Origin: Mycobacterium nebraskense
Lineage (GTDB): Bacteria; Actinomycetota; Actinomycetes; Mycobacteriales; Mycobacteriaceae
Reading direction: 5' to 3'
NCBI RefSeq assembly: GCF_002102255.1
Contig: NZ_LQPH01000007.1
Location: 1 to 64,000, forward strand
Length of the DNA stretch: 64,000 nucleotides
Shown: piece after piece, positions 38,720 to 47,802 of the stretch
Position numbering within the stretch: the first letter of the stretch is position 1
Layout: every line of letters starts with the position of its first letter
The notes under the pieces: model-generated
Database searches by the model: none
The model's input: only the letters and a program-made list of their open reading frames with translations
What the model was told of the DNA's origin: nothing
Translations under genes and position numbers: made by a program

Positions 38720-39583
38720 TCATGGGCTCGACGGTGCGGGGACGGGCTCCGCCGGCGCGGCGGCCTCCGGCCTCAGGTGCTGCCACCAGCACATGATGTA
38801 GAGCAGCATCGAGACCACCAAGACGACGAGCACCCACAGCACGAGCGTGATGTCGATCCAGCCCCCGAAGGGCGGCGAGCCCGGAAGCGCGTTTCGCAGT
38901 GGTACCACCGCGAAGAGCATCGCGGCGTACCACGTTGTCATCGGTGGCTGGAACCTCCGCCGGTTGCGCACCGTCTGAACGGCGACGAAGAGGCCCAGGC
39001 CGGCGATGGCGATGAGCACGCACAGGATGACAATTCCGAACGCCGCCGCGCTGAGCGAGCGGTGCACGCTCACCCGGTAGGGGCCGGACCCGTCGGTGGA
39101 CACCTGCCAACCGGACAGGTGGTTGACGAAGGTCACCGGCACGCGTTCGGGCACGTTCCCGGGGCCGTGCATGAGCTCGATCTCGACGGGCCCCGAACCG
39201 TAGTGGTCGAAGGGCCAATTCTCGATCTCCCCCGCGATGGTCAGCGGGACGGGGAAGACACCGGGCAGCATGCCTTTCGTCCACGTGCGGCGGGTCGGCG
39301 TAGCGACGGATCGCACTCGGAGGCTGAGGTCTTCGTTGAGGTGCTGGGTTTGCGGATCCAACAGGGCCGAGCCCGGCGAGATGGATAGGTTGGCCGACAG
39401 CACGCTGTAGTTCGACTGAATGTCTTCGATGACCAACGTGGCCGTGCTCCGGTCGCCGCCGGCCGGAATCTCCGGGTGGTGGTGGCCCCCGCTGTTGGCG
39501 TACAGCGCGACCGAGGCGACGTACGCCGCGACAACGACTACGACGAGACCTGCGAAGCCGAATCTGGTGGCCGCCGACCGCAT
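38720..39583 (-). CDS. DUF4436 family membrane protein (Rv3435c-like)
   Basis: 287 residues. An N-terminal helix (about 9-28) leads to an extracytoplasmic beta-rich domain of about 150 residues (including WPFDHYGSGPVEIELMH). Three closely spaced helices follow at 175-200, 218-235 and 245-265, with a Pro/Ala-rich tail. This is the DUF4436 architecture. Function unknown. It lies downstream of glmS on the same strand with a 92-base gap. Confidence 0.86.
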   Translation of the reverse strand: MRSAATRFGFAGLVVVVVAAYVASVALYANSGGHHHPEIPAGGDRSTATLVIEDIQSNYSVLSANLSISPGSALLDPQTQHLNEDLSLRVRSVATPTRRTWTKGMLPGVFPVPLTIAGEIENWPFDHYGSGPVEIELMHGPGNVPERVPVTFVNHLSGWQVSTDGSGPYRVSVHRSLSAAAFGIVILCVLIAIAGLGLFVAVQTVRNRRRFQPPMTTWYAAMLFAVVPLRNALPGSPPFGGWIDITLVLWVLVVLVVSMLLYIMCWWQHLRPEAAAPAEPVPAPSSP

Positions 39584-39675
39584 GCTGCTCCTACCCCCGG
39601 TGGAGTCGATCTGTCCCAGGGGAATCTAGCGGAACGGCTGAGGAGCTCGCGGCGATACGGCCGAAGCGACACTAC

Positions 39676-41541
39676 CTATTCCACGGTGACGGACTTGGCG
39701 AGGTTTCGCGGCTTGTCGACGTCGTAACCGCGGGCCTGCGCCACCGACGCGGCGAACACCTGGAGCGGGATGGTCGACAGCAACGGCTGCAGAAGCGTTG
39801 ACACCGAAGGTATTTCGATCAGGTGGTCGGCGTAGGGCCGCACGGTGTCGTCGCCTTCTTCGGCGATCACGATGGTGATCGCCCCGCGGGCCTGGATCTC
39901 GCGGATGTTGGACAGCAGCTTGGAGTGCAGCGTGGCCTGCCCTTTGGGCGAGGGCATGACGACGATGACCGGCAGGTCGTCCTCGATCAGCGCGATGGGG
40001 CCGTGCTTGAGCTCGCCGGCGGCAAACCCCTCGGCGTGCATGTAGGCCAGTTCCTTGAGTTTCAGCGCGCCTTCCAGCGCCACCGGGTAGCCGACGTGGC
40101 GCCCCAGGAACAGCACGGTCGAGGACTGGGCGAACCGATACGCCAGGGCGGCGACCGGCTCGATCGTCGCGAGCACCCGCGCGACCAGGTCCGGCATCGC
40201 CTCCAGCTCCCGGTACTCGCGCTCGACCTCGTCGGGGTACTTGGTGCCGCGGGCCTGCGCCAGCGCCAGGCCCACCAGGTAGTTGGCGGCGATCTGCGCC
40301 AGGAACGTTTTCGTCGAGGCGACGCCGATCTCGGGGCCGGCCCGGGTGTAGAGCACGGCGTCGCATTCGCGCGGGATCTGCGAGCCATTGGTGTTGCAGA
40401 TGGCCAGCACCTTGGCCTTCTGCTCCTTGGCGTGCCGGACCGCTTCGAGCGTGTCGGCGGTTTCCCCGGACTGCGAGATGGCGACCACCAGGGTGCTGCG
40501 GTCCAGCACCGGGTCCCGGTAGCGGAATTCGCTCGCCAGTTCCACCTCAACCGGCAGCCGGGTCCAGTGCTCGATCGCGTATTTCGCGAGCAGCCCCGAG
40601 TGATATGCGGTGCCGCACGCCACCACGAACACCTTGTCGATCTCGCGGAGTTCCTGATCGGAGAGCCGCTGCTCGTCGAGCACGATCCGGCCGTCGACGA
40701 AATGCCCGAGCAGGGTGTCGGCCACCGCGGCGGGCTGCTCGGCGATCTCCTTGAGCATGAAGTACTCGTAGCCGCCCTTTTCCGCGGCGGCCAGGTCCCA
40801 GTCGATGTGAAACTCGCGGTACTCGACGTCCGCGTTCCCGTCGAAGTCGGTGATCCGGTAGCCGTCCGCGGTGATCACCACGGCCTGGTCCTGGCCGAGT
40901 TCGACGGCGTTGCGGGTGTGCGGGATGAACGCGGCCACGTCGGAGCCGACGAACATCTCGCCGTCGCCGATCCCGAGCACCAGCGGTGTGGAGCGGCGGG
41001 CGGCCACGATGGTGCCGGGCTCGTCGGCGTTGGTGAACACCAGCGTGAAGTGGCCCTCCAGCCGGCGCAGCACGGCCAGCACCGAGGCGGCGAAGTCGCC
41101 GGCGGTCGCGCCGTGCCGGTAGGCCTGCGCCACCAGGTGCACCGCGACCTCGGTGTCGGTGTCGCTGGCGAATTCCACGCCCTGGGCCTCCAGCTCGTGG
41201 CGCAGGATCGGGTAGTTCTCGATGATGCCGTTGTGGACGACGGCGATCTTGCCGGCGGCGTCGCTGTGCGGGTGCGCGTTGCGGTCGGTGGGGCGCCCAT
41301 GGGTGGCCCAGCGGGTGTGGCCGAGGCCGGTGGTACCGCCCAGCGACTCCGGCGGCATCTGGGCGACCGCTTCCTCCAGGTTGGCCAGCCGACCGGCCCG
41401 GCGACACACGGTCAGCGTGCCCGCGCCATCGACCAGTGCGATCCCCGACGAGTCGTAGCCGCGGTACTCCATCCGGCGCAGCGCATCCATGACGACCTGG
41501 CAGGCAGGCTGCTGCCCGACGTAGCCGACAATTCCGCACAT
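39676..41541 (-). CDS. glmS: Glutamine-fructose-6-phosphate aminotransferase GlmS
   Basis: 621 residues. Makes glucosamine 6-phosphate, the first step to UDP-GlcNAc. The N-terminal glutaminase domain begins with the nucleophile Cys immediately after Met (MCGIVGYVG); two SIS sugar-isomerase domains follow (VACGTAYHSG, SQSGETADT, then HVGYPVALEGALKLKE) and the conserved C-terminus KSVTVE. ATG at 41541 is required so that Cys becomes residue 1 after processing; the longer frame is ignored. The partner enzyme GlmM is encoded 5 kb to the right. No glmS ribozyme-like leader is seen, as expected for actinobacteria. Confidence 0.97.
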   Translation of the reverse strand: MCGIVGYVGQQPACQVVMDALRRMEYRGYDSSGIALVDGAGTLTVCRRAGRLANLEEAVAQMPPESLGGTTGLGHTRWATHGRPTDRNAHPHSDAAGKIAVVHNGIIENYPILRHELEAQGVEFASDTDTEVAVHLVAQAYRHGATAGDFAASVLAVLRRLEGHFTLVFTNADEPGTIVAARRSTPLVLGIGDGEMFVGSDVAAFIPHTRNAVELGQDQAVVITADGYRITDFDGNADVEYREFHIDWDLAAAEKGGYEYFMLKEIAEQPAAVADTLLGHFVDGRIVLDEQRLSDQELREIDKVFVVACGTAYHSGLLAKYAIEHWTRLPVEVELASEFRYRDPVLDRSTLVVAISQSGETADTLEAVRHAKEQKAKVLAICNTNGSQIPRECDAVLYTRAGPEIGVASTKTFLAQIAANYLVGLALAQARGTKYPDEVEREYRELEAMPDLVARVLATIEPVAALAYRFAQSSTVLFLGRHVGYPVALEGALKLKELAYMHAEGFAAGELKHGPIALIEDDLPVIVVMPSPKGQATLHSKLLSNIREIQARGAITIVIAEEGDDTVRPYADHLIEIPSVSTLLQPLLSTIPLQVFAASVAQARGYDVDKPRNLAKSVTVE

Positions 41542-41621
41542 TCGAACCAGGGTAGTGCAGCCGCCACCCCGCCACGGCACACCGACGCTAACGTTAGGGC
41601 GCCCACCTGCGCGAAAGGCAC

Positions 41622-42026
41622 GTGTTGACCGCTCCTTACCGCCGTTTTCATGTCACCCTTTGCGAGCACACCGGCGCCGTCTTCTTCTGGCAGCACCGCC
41701 GCTACACCTTCACCGGCACCCTCGAGCAATGCGAGCGGGCATACCGCACCGCGCAGCTGCACAACCTGGGGGCCGGGTGGTGGAGCGTGGTGTCGCTGCT
41801 GGTGATGAACTGGGTCGCGCTGATCTCCAATTGGAGCGCGATCCGGGGAGTGCGCCAGCTGGCCGAACAGCCCGCAGCCGCCGGCTACGTCCCCGCCCCG
41901 CCCGCCGCCGTCGGCCCGCCGCCGGGGTGGTACGGCGACCCGTCGGGGCCCGGGCACCGCTACTGGGACGGGATCAGGTGGACGTCGTGGACCAATCCAC
42001 CCGGTTTTCCACCGCAAGGACGCTGA
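41622..42026 (+). CDS. DUF2510 domain protein with one membrane segment
   Basis: 134 residues. The N-terminal part is polar and Tyr/Arg-rich, with a hydrophobic segment at about 52-70 (GWWSVVSLLVMNWVALI), a Pro/Ala linker and a C-terminal DUF2510 module (PPGWYGDPSGPGHRYWDGIRWTSWT). DUF2510 is common in actinobacterial membrane proteins and has no known function. The start is GTG at 41622 with AAAGG upstream; TTG one codon later is also possible. Divergent from glmS. Confidence 0.83.
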   Translation: MLTAPYRRFHVTLCEHTGAVFFWQHRRYTFTGTLEQCERAYRTAQLHNLGAGWWSVVSLLVMNWVALISNWSAIRGVRQLAEQPAAAGYVPAPPAAVGPPPGWYGDPSGPGHRYWDGIRWTSWTNPPGFPPQGR

Positions 42027-42447
42027 CCGTCCTCTTCATGCCGTCCTCATAAACGGTAGAAACGTTTTCACCTGATGTATTCGTGACGTTTTCGCTTGCG
42101 TCATCGCTCTAGCAATCCAGCTACTTAGAATTCTGCATATCGGCTACGACTGGCTACCACCGAAGCCAGCAGAAAGGACGGCTCGTTGACGCCCGCTTGA
42201 CCACCACTACCTGGGGAATCACGGGATTCACCGGTGTGAATGCGCGCAGCGCAACCATATCTTTTCCGCAATAACCGCTTTTGACAGACATCAATGCCGA
42301 TAGTCCAGCTACCCGGTAATCGCGTTTCATGCCCTGCCCGTTAATTCGGCCTGGCATAAACATTCAAGCAACGCGTAAACCGCCGGATAGATAAATGTTC
42401 ATAACTGTTAATCCGAAATTTTGCACACCTTCTTCAAGGGGAGAATC
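42027..42447. other. 421-bp AT-rich intergenic region
   Basis: No credible protein gene. Two sampled 60-base lines are about 47% and 38% GC against roughly two-thirds in the neighbouring genes. A 69-codon minus-strand frame (42154-42363) has no family resemblance and no ribosome-binding site. A TTGACA at about 42282 could be a promoter element. The region may hold a leader or small RNA for the small gene that follows, or be a remnant of acquired DNA. Confidence 0.6.
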
Positions 42448-42672
42448 ATGACTGCGGTTCTGTTCGACGATGTGGTAACTGTTTCGCCCGCGCCCAGCCT
42501 GACGCTGGCGGCGGCGCCCAAGCCGGTAAGCCGGCCCGCGCCCCGGCGTGACCGCGAGCCGATCGGCGGTGGCGACCCGATGGTGGACGCGGCCGCCCGG
42601 TTGCTGAGCATCCCGCTGCGCCACATGTATGCGGTGCTCTGGCGGGTGGGCATGATCGAGGTCAGGGCCTAG
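42448..42672 (+). CDS. Small protein of unknown function
   Basis: 74 residues, ATG at 42448 with a strong AAGGGGAG six bases upstream, which makes translation likely. The N-terminal half is a variable, Pro/Arg-rich segment; the C-terminal half (MVDAAARLLSIPLRHMYAVLWRVGMIEV) is probably one or two amphipathic helices. I do not recognise a family. It follows an unusually long AT-rich leader and precedes the hydrolase-like gene by 23 bases on the same strand, so the two may be co-transcribed. Confidence 0.65.
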   Translation: MTAVLFDDVVTVSPAPSLTLAAAPKPVSRPAPRRDREPIGGGDPMVDAAARLLSIPLRHMYAVLWRVGMIEVRA

Positions 42673-42695
42673 CGCCGATGCGCTAACGTCGACGC

Positions 42696-43535
42696 GTGGC
42701 CCGCACCCGCAAGCTTTTCGCAGCCCTCAGTCGCCGTGGCCCGCATCGGGTTTTGCGCGGTGACCTGGCGTTTGCCGGTTTGCCGGGGGTGGTGTACACG
42801 CCGGAGGCGGGGCTGGGTCTGCCCGGGATTGCGTTCGGTCACGATTGGCTCACCAAGGCCGCCCACTATTCGGGTCTGCTCGACCACCTGGCGTCGTGGG
42901 GCATCGTGGCCGGTGCTCCCGACACCGAGCGCGGCCTGGCCCCTTCCGTCCTGAACTTCGCCTTCGACCTCGGGACCGCACTGGACATCGTGTCGGGTGT
43001 GCGCCTCGGGCCGGGCAAGATCAGCGTGCATCCCGCCAAGCTCGGTGTGGTCGGGCATGGTTTCGGCGGCTCGGCCGCCGTGTTCGCCGCGGCCGGCATG
43101 CCGAACAGGCTGGCGGCGGCGGCCGCGTTGTTTCCCGCCGCGACCAGCCCACCCGCCGAGGACCCGGCGACAAGGCTGAAGCTCCCCGGATTGATCTTGA
43201 CCGCGCCGAAGGATCCGCAGTCGCTGACCTCGAACGCGCTGTCGTTATCCCACGCGTGGGACGGGGCCACGCTGCGCATCGTGAGCAAGGCCCAGCCCGG
43301 TGGGCTGGTGGAGGGCCGGCGGTTGACGAAGGTGTTCGGCCTGGCCAGCCCGCACCGGCGCACACAGCGAACGGTGCGCGCGCTGTTGACCGGCTACCTG
43401 CTCTACGCGCTGGCCGGCGACAAGACATACCGCGACTTCGCCGATCCCCACGTCCACCTACCCAAGACCGTTCCGGTGGACCCCGAGGCGCCGCCGGTCG
43501 CCCTGGAAGAGAAGATCGTCGCGCTGTTGAAGTGA
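42696..43535 (+). CDS. Alpha/beta-hydrolase-fold protein lacking the nucleophile Ser (Rv3438-like)
   Basis: 279 residues of the alpha/beta-hydrolase (dienelactone hydrolase-like) fold: PGIAFGHDWLTKAAHYSGLLDHLASWG is the strand-3/oxyanion region, and LILTAPKDPQSL is where the acidic residue would lie. The nucleophile elbow reads GHGFGG, with Gly122 where Ser or Cys is required, so ordinary hydrolase activity is not expected. It may be a binding or structural protein. GTG start. Co-oriented with the small gene upstream and the F420-type oxidoreductase downstream. Confidence 0.82.
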   Translation: MARTRKLFAALSRRGPHRVLRGDLAFAGLPGVVYTPEAGLGLPGIAFGHDWLTKAAHYSGLLDHLASWGIVAGAPDTERGLAPSVLNFAFDLGTALDIVSGVRLGPGKISVHPAKLGVVGHGFGGSAAVFAAAGMPNRLAAAAALFPAATSPPAEDPATRLKLPGLILTAPKDPQSLTSNALSLSHAWDGATLRIVSKAQPGGLVEGRRLTKVFGLASPHRRTQRTVRALLTGYLLYALAGDKTYRDFADPHVHLPKTVPVDPEAPPVALEEKIVALLK

Positions 43536-43584
43536 TGCGGTAGCGCATCGCGGCTCGCGGGTGCCGTCGTGGTATCTGTCGTTG

Positions 43585-44628
43585 ATGCGAATCGGGATCG
43601 CTCTGGATTATTCGGGCGGATTTCACCAGGCCGTGGACCGCGTGGTCGAACTCGAGAAGGCCGGCATCGACATCGCCGTGGTGGCCGAGGCGTACGCCTT
43701 CGACGCCGTCAGCCAGCTCGGGTACCTGGCCGCCAAGACGAACACCGTCGAGTTGGCCTCTGGGGTGTTTCCCATCTACATCCGCACCCCCTCGCTGCTG
43801 GCGATGACGGCCGCGGGCCTGGACTTCGTGTCCGACGGGCGCTTCCGGCTTGGGATCGGCACGTCCGGACCGCAGGTGATCGAGGGCTTTCACGGCGTGG
43901 AGTTCGACGCCCCACTGGGCCGCACCCGCGAGATCGTGGAGATCTGCCGCAAGGTGTGGCGCCGGGAACGGCTGCAGTACGACGGCAAGCACTACCAGAT
44001 CCCGTTGCCTTCCGACCGTGGAACCGGTTTGGGCAAGGCCCTGCAGCTCATCAATCACCCTGTGCGCGAACGTATTCCGATCACGATCGCCGCGCTGGGC
44101 CCGAAGAATGTCGAGCTGACCGCCGAGATCGCCGAAGGCTGGCAGCCCGTCTTCTTCCTGCCGGACAAGGCCGCGTCGGTGTGGGGCGACGCGCTGGCGG
44201 CCGGCGCGGCCAAGCGGGATCCCGCGCTGGGGCCGCTGGACGTCATGGTGCACGCGTCGGTGGCCATCGGCGACAACGTCGACGAGCGGCTGGCATGGGT
44301 CAAGCCGCAGCTGGGCCTCTACCTCGGTGGGATGGGCGCCAAGGGCCGCAATTTCTACCACGCCCTGGCGACGCGTTACGGGTTCGGCGAGGTCGCCGAC
44401 CGGATCCAGGAGCTGTACCTGTCGGGCCGCAAGCGGGAGGCCATCGACGCGGTGCCCGACGAACTGGTGCGCGGCATGTCACTGGTCGGCCCGCGCGGTT
44501 ACGTCGCCGAACGCCTGGCCGCCTTCGCCGAGGCCGGTGTGACGACGTTGCTGCTCAGTCCGCTGGCCAGCGACCCCGCCGAATCGGTGCGCTACGTCGA
44601 GGAAGTGCTGCGGCTTCGTTCGGCCTGA
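43585..44628 (+). CDS. LLM-class (probable F420-dependent) oxidoreductase
   Basis: 347 residues, luciferase-like monooxygenase TIM barrel, beginning RIGIALDYSGGF and including GRFRLGIGTSGPQV, the F420-phosphate-binding-type loop AALGPKNVELTAEIAEGW and the C-terminal AEAGVTTLLLSPL. Mycobacterial members mostly use coenzyme F420 rather than FMN; the overall length equals the Rv3520c-type family. ATG at 43585 is preferred to an in-frame GTG eight codons upstream. The substrate is unknown. It converges on the Rv3439c-like gene with four bases between the stops. Confidence 0.85.
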   Translation: MRIGIALDYSGGFHQAVDRVVELEKAGIDIAVVAEAYAFDAVSQLGYLAAKTNTVELASGVFPIYIRTPSLLAMTAAGLDFVSDGRFRLGIGTSGPQVIEGFHGVEFDAPLGRTREIVEICRKVWRRERLQYDGKHYQIPLPSDRGTGLGKALQLINHPVRERIPITIAALGPKNVELTAEIAEGWQPVFFLPDKAASVWGDALAAGAAKRDPALGPLDVMVHASVAIGDNVDERLAWVKPQLGLYLGGMGAKGRNFYHALATRYGFGEVADRIQELYLSGRKREAIDAVPDELVRGMSLVGPRGYVAERLAAFAEAGVTTLLLSPLASDPAESVRYVEEVLRLRSA

Positions 44629-44632
44629 TCCG

Positions 44633-45937
44633 TCACTGCCCCGCCTGCGGCAACTGGTCCGCGGCGATCTCACAGGGCGTCTTACCGTCGGTCGCCGGAG
44701 GCGCCGGCTCGCCCGCCGCTGGAGCGCCGGCCGGTGCGGGCGTCTCGACCGGTGCGGCAACCGGTGGCGGCGCCGCATCGGCAGGCACCGGCGCCTCAAT
44801 CGGCTGAGCCGCCGCGCCGGGCTTGACCTCGTCGGTGTCCGCGACGTCTTCGGTGCGTTCGGTTTCCGCGGGCTCGTCGTCCGTGTCGTCGGCCTCAAAG
44901 GGGTCCTCGTCGAAGGCGTCGCCGTCCTCGACGGGATCGGCGGCGCCCAGCTCGTCGCCGGCCGAGCCGAGCAGGCCGCCGACCGCATCCACGATCCTGC
45001 TGGCCAACCCGAGGAGGCCTTCGCCACCGCCGCCGAGTCCGCCGCCCAGATCGCCCGCCGGCATGCCGGCTGCGTCACCGAGCGCGGTTCCCCAGTCCGG
45101 TTCGGGCGCGGCCGGAACCGGGGCCGGCGCGAGCGTCGTCGCGGTCGGCGCCGGGTCCACCGGCGAGCTCGGGGCCGCGGCCGCCGGCGTGACGGCAACG
45201 GGCGGATCGCTGGCCGGGGCCGGTCGCAACGGTTGGTAGCCGGGTCCGAGATCACCGGGGGCTTCGAAGCACGCCGTCGGCGCGGCGGCCATCCGGTCGG
45301 TGACCATGTCGTAGGAGGTCGCCACGCCGTCGCGCGTCGAACGCATCGTGGTCAGCCAGTCGTCGCGAATCTCGTTGTCCACGTAAGGCATCACCTGCTC
45401 GCGGACCACCTCTTCGGCGGCTTGCCGATCCCCCACCCCGGTCGTGACCGCGGCAGCGGCGGCCAACCACGCCGGCCGCTGCGCCTGGGTGCGGTCGTCG
45501 ACGGCGATAGCGGTCGCGACCTTCGAGTCGACCAGGTACCACAGGTTGTCGCGCAGTGATTCGCACCGTTGGGCCGCCGCGCGCAGTTCGGTGGCCACCG
45601 CGCTCGCGGTGTCGCAGTGGCGCTCCACGAACCGCACCGCGGCGTCCCCGCCCGGCCCGGTCCACGCCGCGGCGAGCTCCGCCACCTGGGCGCGCTGCAT
45701 CCGCAGCGCTTCGGAGACCGCCTCGCCCGCCGCCCGCAGCTCCGCGCAGTCGCGGTCGAGGGCGTGCAGGTCCAGGCCGTCTTCGGTGTCATACCAGTCG
45801 CGGATCTGCGAGGGGTGCGCCGTCAGGTCGGGATGGTGGTAGCCCACGGCATGGCAGGCCCGCACGTAAATCTGCGTGTGCTCGACGGCGGGCAGGCCCT
45901 CGGCGAGGCGCTCGGCGACGTCCAGCCGGTCGGCCAC
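44633..45937 (-). CDS. Ala/Pro-rich WXG-type protein (Rv3439c-like)
   Basis: 434 residues. Residues 55-150 form a helical hairpin with a WXG-type turn (AWTGPGG, Trp92-Gly94), like an ESX/LXG N-terminal domain. Residues 150-270 are further helices. From about 235 to the end it is a low-complexity Ala/Pro region, and within it an acidic stretch (DPVEDGDAFDEDPFEADD) surrounds a Gly-rich and hydrophobic patch (GLLGLASRIVDAVGGLLG). GTG at 45937 lies two bases after the partner's stop. Together they look like a type VII secretion substrate pair. Function unknown. Confidence 0.8.
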   Translation of the reverse strand: MADRLDVAERLAEGLPAVEHTQIYVRACHAVGYHHPDLTAHPSQIRDWYDTEDGLDLHALDRDCAELRAAGEAVSEALRMQRAQVAELAAAWTGPGGDAAVRFVERHCDTASAVATELRAAAQRCESLRDNLWYLVDSKVATAIAVDDRTQAQRPAWLAAAAAVTTGVGDRQAAEEVVREQVMPYVDNEIRDDWLTTMRSTRDGVATSYDMVTDRMAAAPTACFEAPGDLGPGYQPLRPAPASDPPVAVTPAAAAPSSPVDPAPTATTLAPAPVPAAPEPDWGTALGDAAGMPAGDLGGGLGGGGEGLLGLASRIVDAVGGLLGSAGDELGAADPVEDGDAFDEDPFEADDTDDEPAETERTEDVADTDEVKPGAAAQPIEAPVPADAAPPPVAAPVETPAPAGAPAAGEPAPPATDGKTPCEIAADQLPQAGQ

Positions 45938-45939
45938 GA

Positions 45940-46272
45940 TCAGGCGATCCGCGCCGCGGCATATAGCTCCGCATCGGCGTAGCGGTCGGCGCTGGCCCGC
46001 AGGGCGGCGGCGATCTCGACCGACGCGCGCGACCACTGCGCGACTTCGGCGGTCAGCCGCTCCAGCTCAGCGCGCAGCGCCTCGCCGCGCGCGGCGTGCG
46101 CCCGCCCGGCGCTGGCCCCGCCGAACGCCAGCCTGCCCAGCTGATCGCTGAGGGCGCGGTCGATGATGCCGGAGGCGGCGCAGAATTGGTCGGCGGCTCG
46201 GTGCGTCGCCGGGACGTCGATCTCCGTACGGGCCACGGTGGTGGCCGGTCGTACTCCCCTGTCGAATCTCAT
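45940..46272 (-). CDS. ESX-type small helical protein (Rv3440c-like)
   Basis: 110 residues, almost entirely helical, with the FGG turn (LAFGGASAGRA) between two long helices and a C-terminal YADAE stretch. The composition and size resemble DUF2580/EspC-like type VII secretion targets. ATG at 46272 gives the homologous start; the longer open frame overlaps glmM. It is placed between glmM and the larger WXG-type gene, 22 codons' worth of sequence from glmM, and is probably co-expressed with both. Likely a secretion partner of the downstream protein. Confidence 0.8.
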   Translation of the reverse strand: MRFDRGVRPATTVARTEIDVPATHRAADQFCAASGIIDRALSDQLGRLAFGGASAGRAHAARGEALRAELERLTAEVAQWSRASVEIAAALRASADRYADAELYAAARIA

Positions 46273-46315
46273 GCCTAATCCGACGCCCGGGGACGCGCCC
46301 GGGTTCCGGCCGGAT

Positions 46316-47653
46316 TCAGCGCGCGGAGCTGACCGCCTCGGCGACCCGGTTCGCGACGCGCTGGGCCACGTCCGCGTCGGGCGCTTCCACCATGACCCGG
46401 ATGACGGGCTCGGTTCCGGAGGGCCGCAACAGGATTCGGCCGGTGTCACCGAGCTCGGCCTCGGCGTCGCCGACCGCGGTGCGCACCGCGGGCGCTTCGG
46501 CGGCGGTGTCCTTGTCGGCGACGTGGACGTTGATCAGCACCTGCGGCAGCGTCTGCATCGGCGCGGCGAGCTCGGTCAGTGACGAGCCGGTCTGCGCCAT
46601 CCGCGTCATCAAGCGCAGCCCGGTGACGATGCCGTCCCCGGTGGAGCCCATCGCCGGCATCACGATGTGACCGGACTGCTCGCCGCCGAGGCTGTAGTCG
46701 CCGGCCCGCAGTTCCTCCAGCACGTAGCGGTCACCGACGCCGGTGGTGCGCACGGTGATCCCGGCCGAGCGCATGGCCAGGTGCAGCCCCAAGTTGCTCA
46801 TCACGGTGGCCACCAGGGTGTCCGAGGCCAGCTCGCCGGCCTCCCGCATCGCCAGCGCGAGCACGACCATGATCGCGTCGCCGTCGACCAGTTCGCCGTC
46901 GGCGCCGATGGCCAGGCACCGGTCGGCATCGCCGTCGTGGGCCAGGCCGAGGTCGGCCCGGTGGGCGATGACCGCGGTGCGCAGCGAATCCAGGTGGGTG
47001 GAGCCGCAGTTTTCGTTGATGTTGAGGCCGTTGGGTTCGGCGTTGATCGCGATGACCCGCGCACCGGCCGCGCGGTAGGCGCGCGGCGCCACCGACGAGG
47101 CCGCGCCGTGCGCGCAGTCCACCACCACGGTCAGGCCATCGAGCCGCATCGTGCTGGCCTTGCTCAGGTGGCGCAGGTAGCGGTCGTCGGCATCCTCGGC
47201 GTCGATGACGCGGCCGATCCCGGCGCCGACCGGGCGCGACCCGGCTTCTGCCGTGACCAGTGCTTCGATCCGGTCCTCGGTGTCGTCGTCCAGCTTGCGG
47301 CCGCCGGGGCCGAAGATCTTGATGCCGTTGTCGGGCATCGGGTTGTGCGACGCGGAGATCATCACGCCGAAGTCGGCGTCATACGCGCCGGTCAGGTAGG
47401 CCACCGCGGGCGTGGGGAGCACCCCGACCCGCAGCGCGTCGACGCCCTGGCTGGTCAGCCCGGCGATCACCGCGGCCTCCAGCATTTCGCCGCTGGCCCG
47501 GGGGTCGCGCCCGATCACGGCGACGCGCCGGCCCGGTCGACCCGCGCTGGCCAGGTGCCGCGCGGCCGCGGCGCCCAGCTCCAGCGCCAGCTCGGCGGTC
47601 AACTCCCGATTGGCGACCCCACGGACACCGTCGGTGCCGAATAGTCGACCCAT
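46316..47653 (-). CDS. glmM: Phosphoglucosamine mutase
   Basis: 445 residues. Converts glucosamine 6-phosphate to glucosamine 1-phosphate for UDP-GlcNAc. The phosphorylatable Ser102 lies in [11 protein letters not shown], the Mg-binding loop is DGDADRCL, the sugar-binding loop GEQSGH, and the C-terminal phosphate-binding domain [15 protein letters not shown]. All four domains are complete. The start is ATG at 47653. It is preceded by rplM-rpsI on the same strand (150-base gap) and followed by two ESX-type genes. Confidence 0.97.
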   Translation of the reverse strand: MGRLFGTDGVRGVANRELTAELALELGAAAARHLASAGRPGRRVAVIGRDPRASGEMLEAAVIAGLTSQGVDALRVGVLPTPAVAYLTGAYDADFGVMISASHNPMPDNGIKIFGPGGRKLDDDTEDRIEALVTAEAGSRPVGAGIGRVIDAEDADDRYLRHLSKASTMRLDGLTVVVDCAHGAASSVAPRAYRAAGARVIAINAEPNGLNINENCGSTHLDSLRTAVIAHRADLGLAHDGDADRCLAIGADGELVDGDAIMVVLALAMREAGELASDTLVATVMSNLGLHLAMRSAGITVRTTGVGDRYVLEELRAGDYSLGGEQSGHIVMPAMGSTGDGIVTGLRLMTRMAQTGSSLTELAAPMQTLPQVLINVHVADKDTAAEAPAVRTAVGDAEAELGDTGRILLRPSGTEPVIRVMVEAPDADVAQRVANRVAEAVSSAR

Positions 47654-47802
47654 GCGGACAAACCTCTCACAGTTGACGGTTTAGCACCTAACGTGCCCGT
47701 TCTTTTCTGACCGAAACGGGGCGCGTTTGCGCGCAGACACGCCGAAGGAAGCGCGCGACTACCCCATTTGAGGCCCCGTTGCGGCCAGAAAGTGATGGTT
47801 GA

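Noticed and set aside
41542..41621. glmS ribozyme/riboswitch
   Set aside because: The leader is only about 80 bases and shows none of the glmS ribozyme helices; that element is a Firmicutes feature.
39823..41628. 601-codon plus-strand open frame opposite glmS
   Set aside because: Shadow of glmS; low-complexity composition and no motif.
42154..42363. 69-codon minus-strand frame in the AT-rich gap
   Set aside because: No ribosome-binding site, no family resemblance, and it lies in a region of low GC where such frames arise by chance.
47697..47721. CCCGTT/AACGGG hairpin between glmM and rpsI
   Set aside because: Only six bp with a 13-base loop; could be a weak terminator but evidence is too thin to list.
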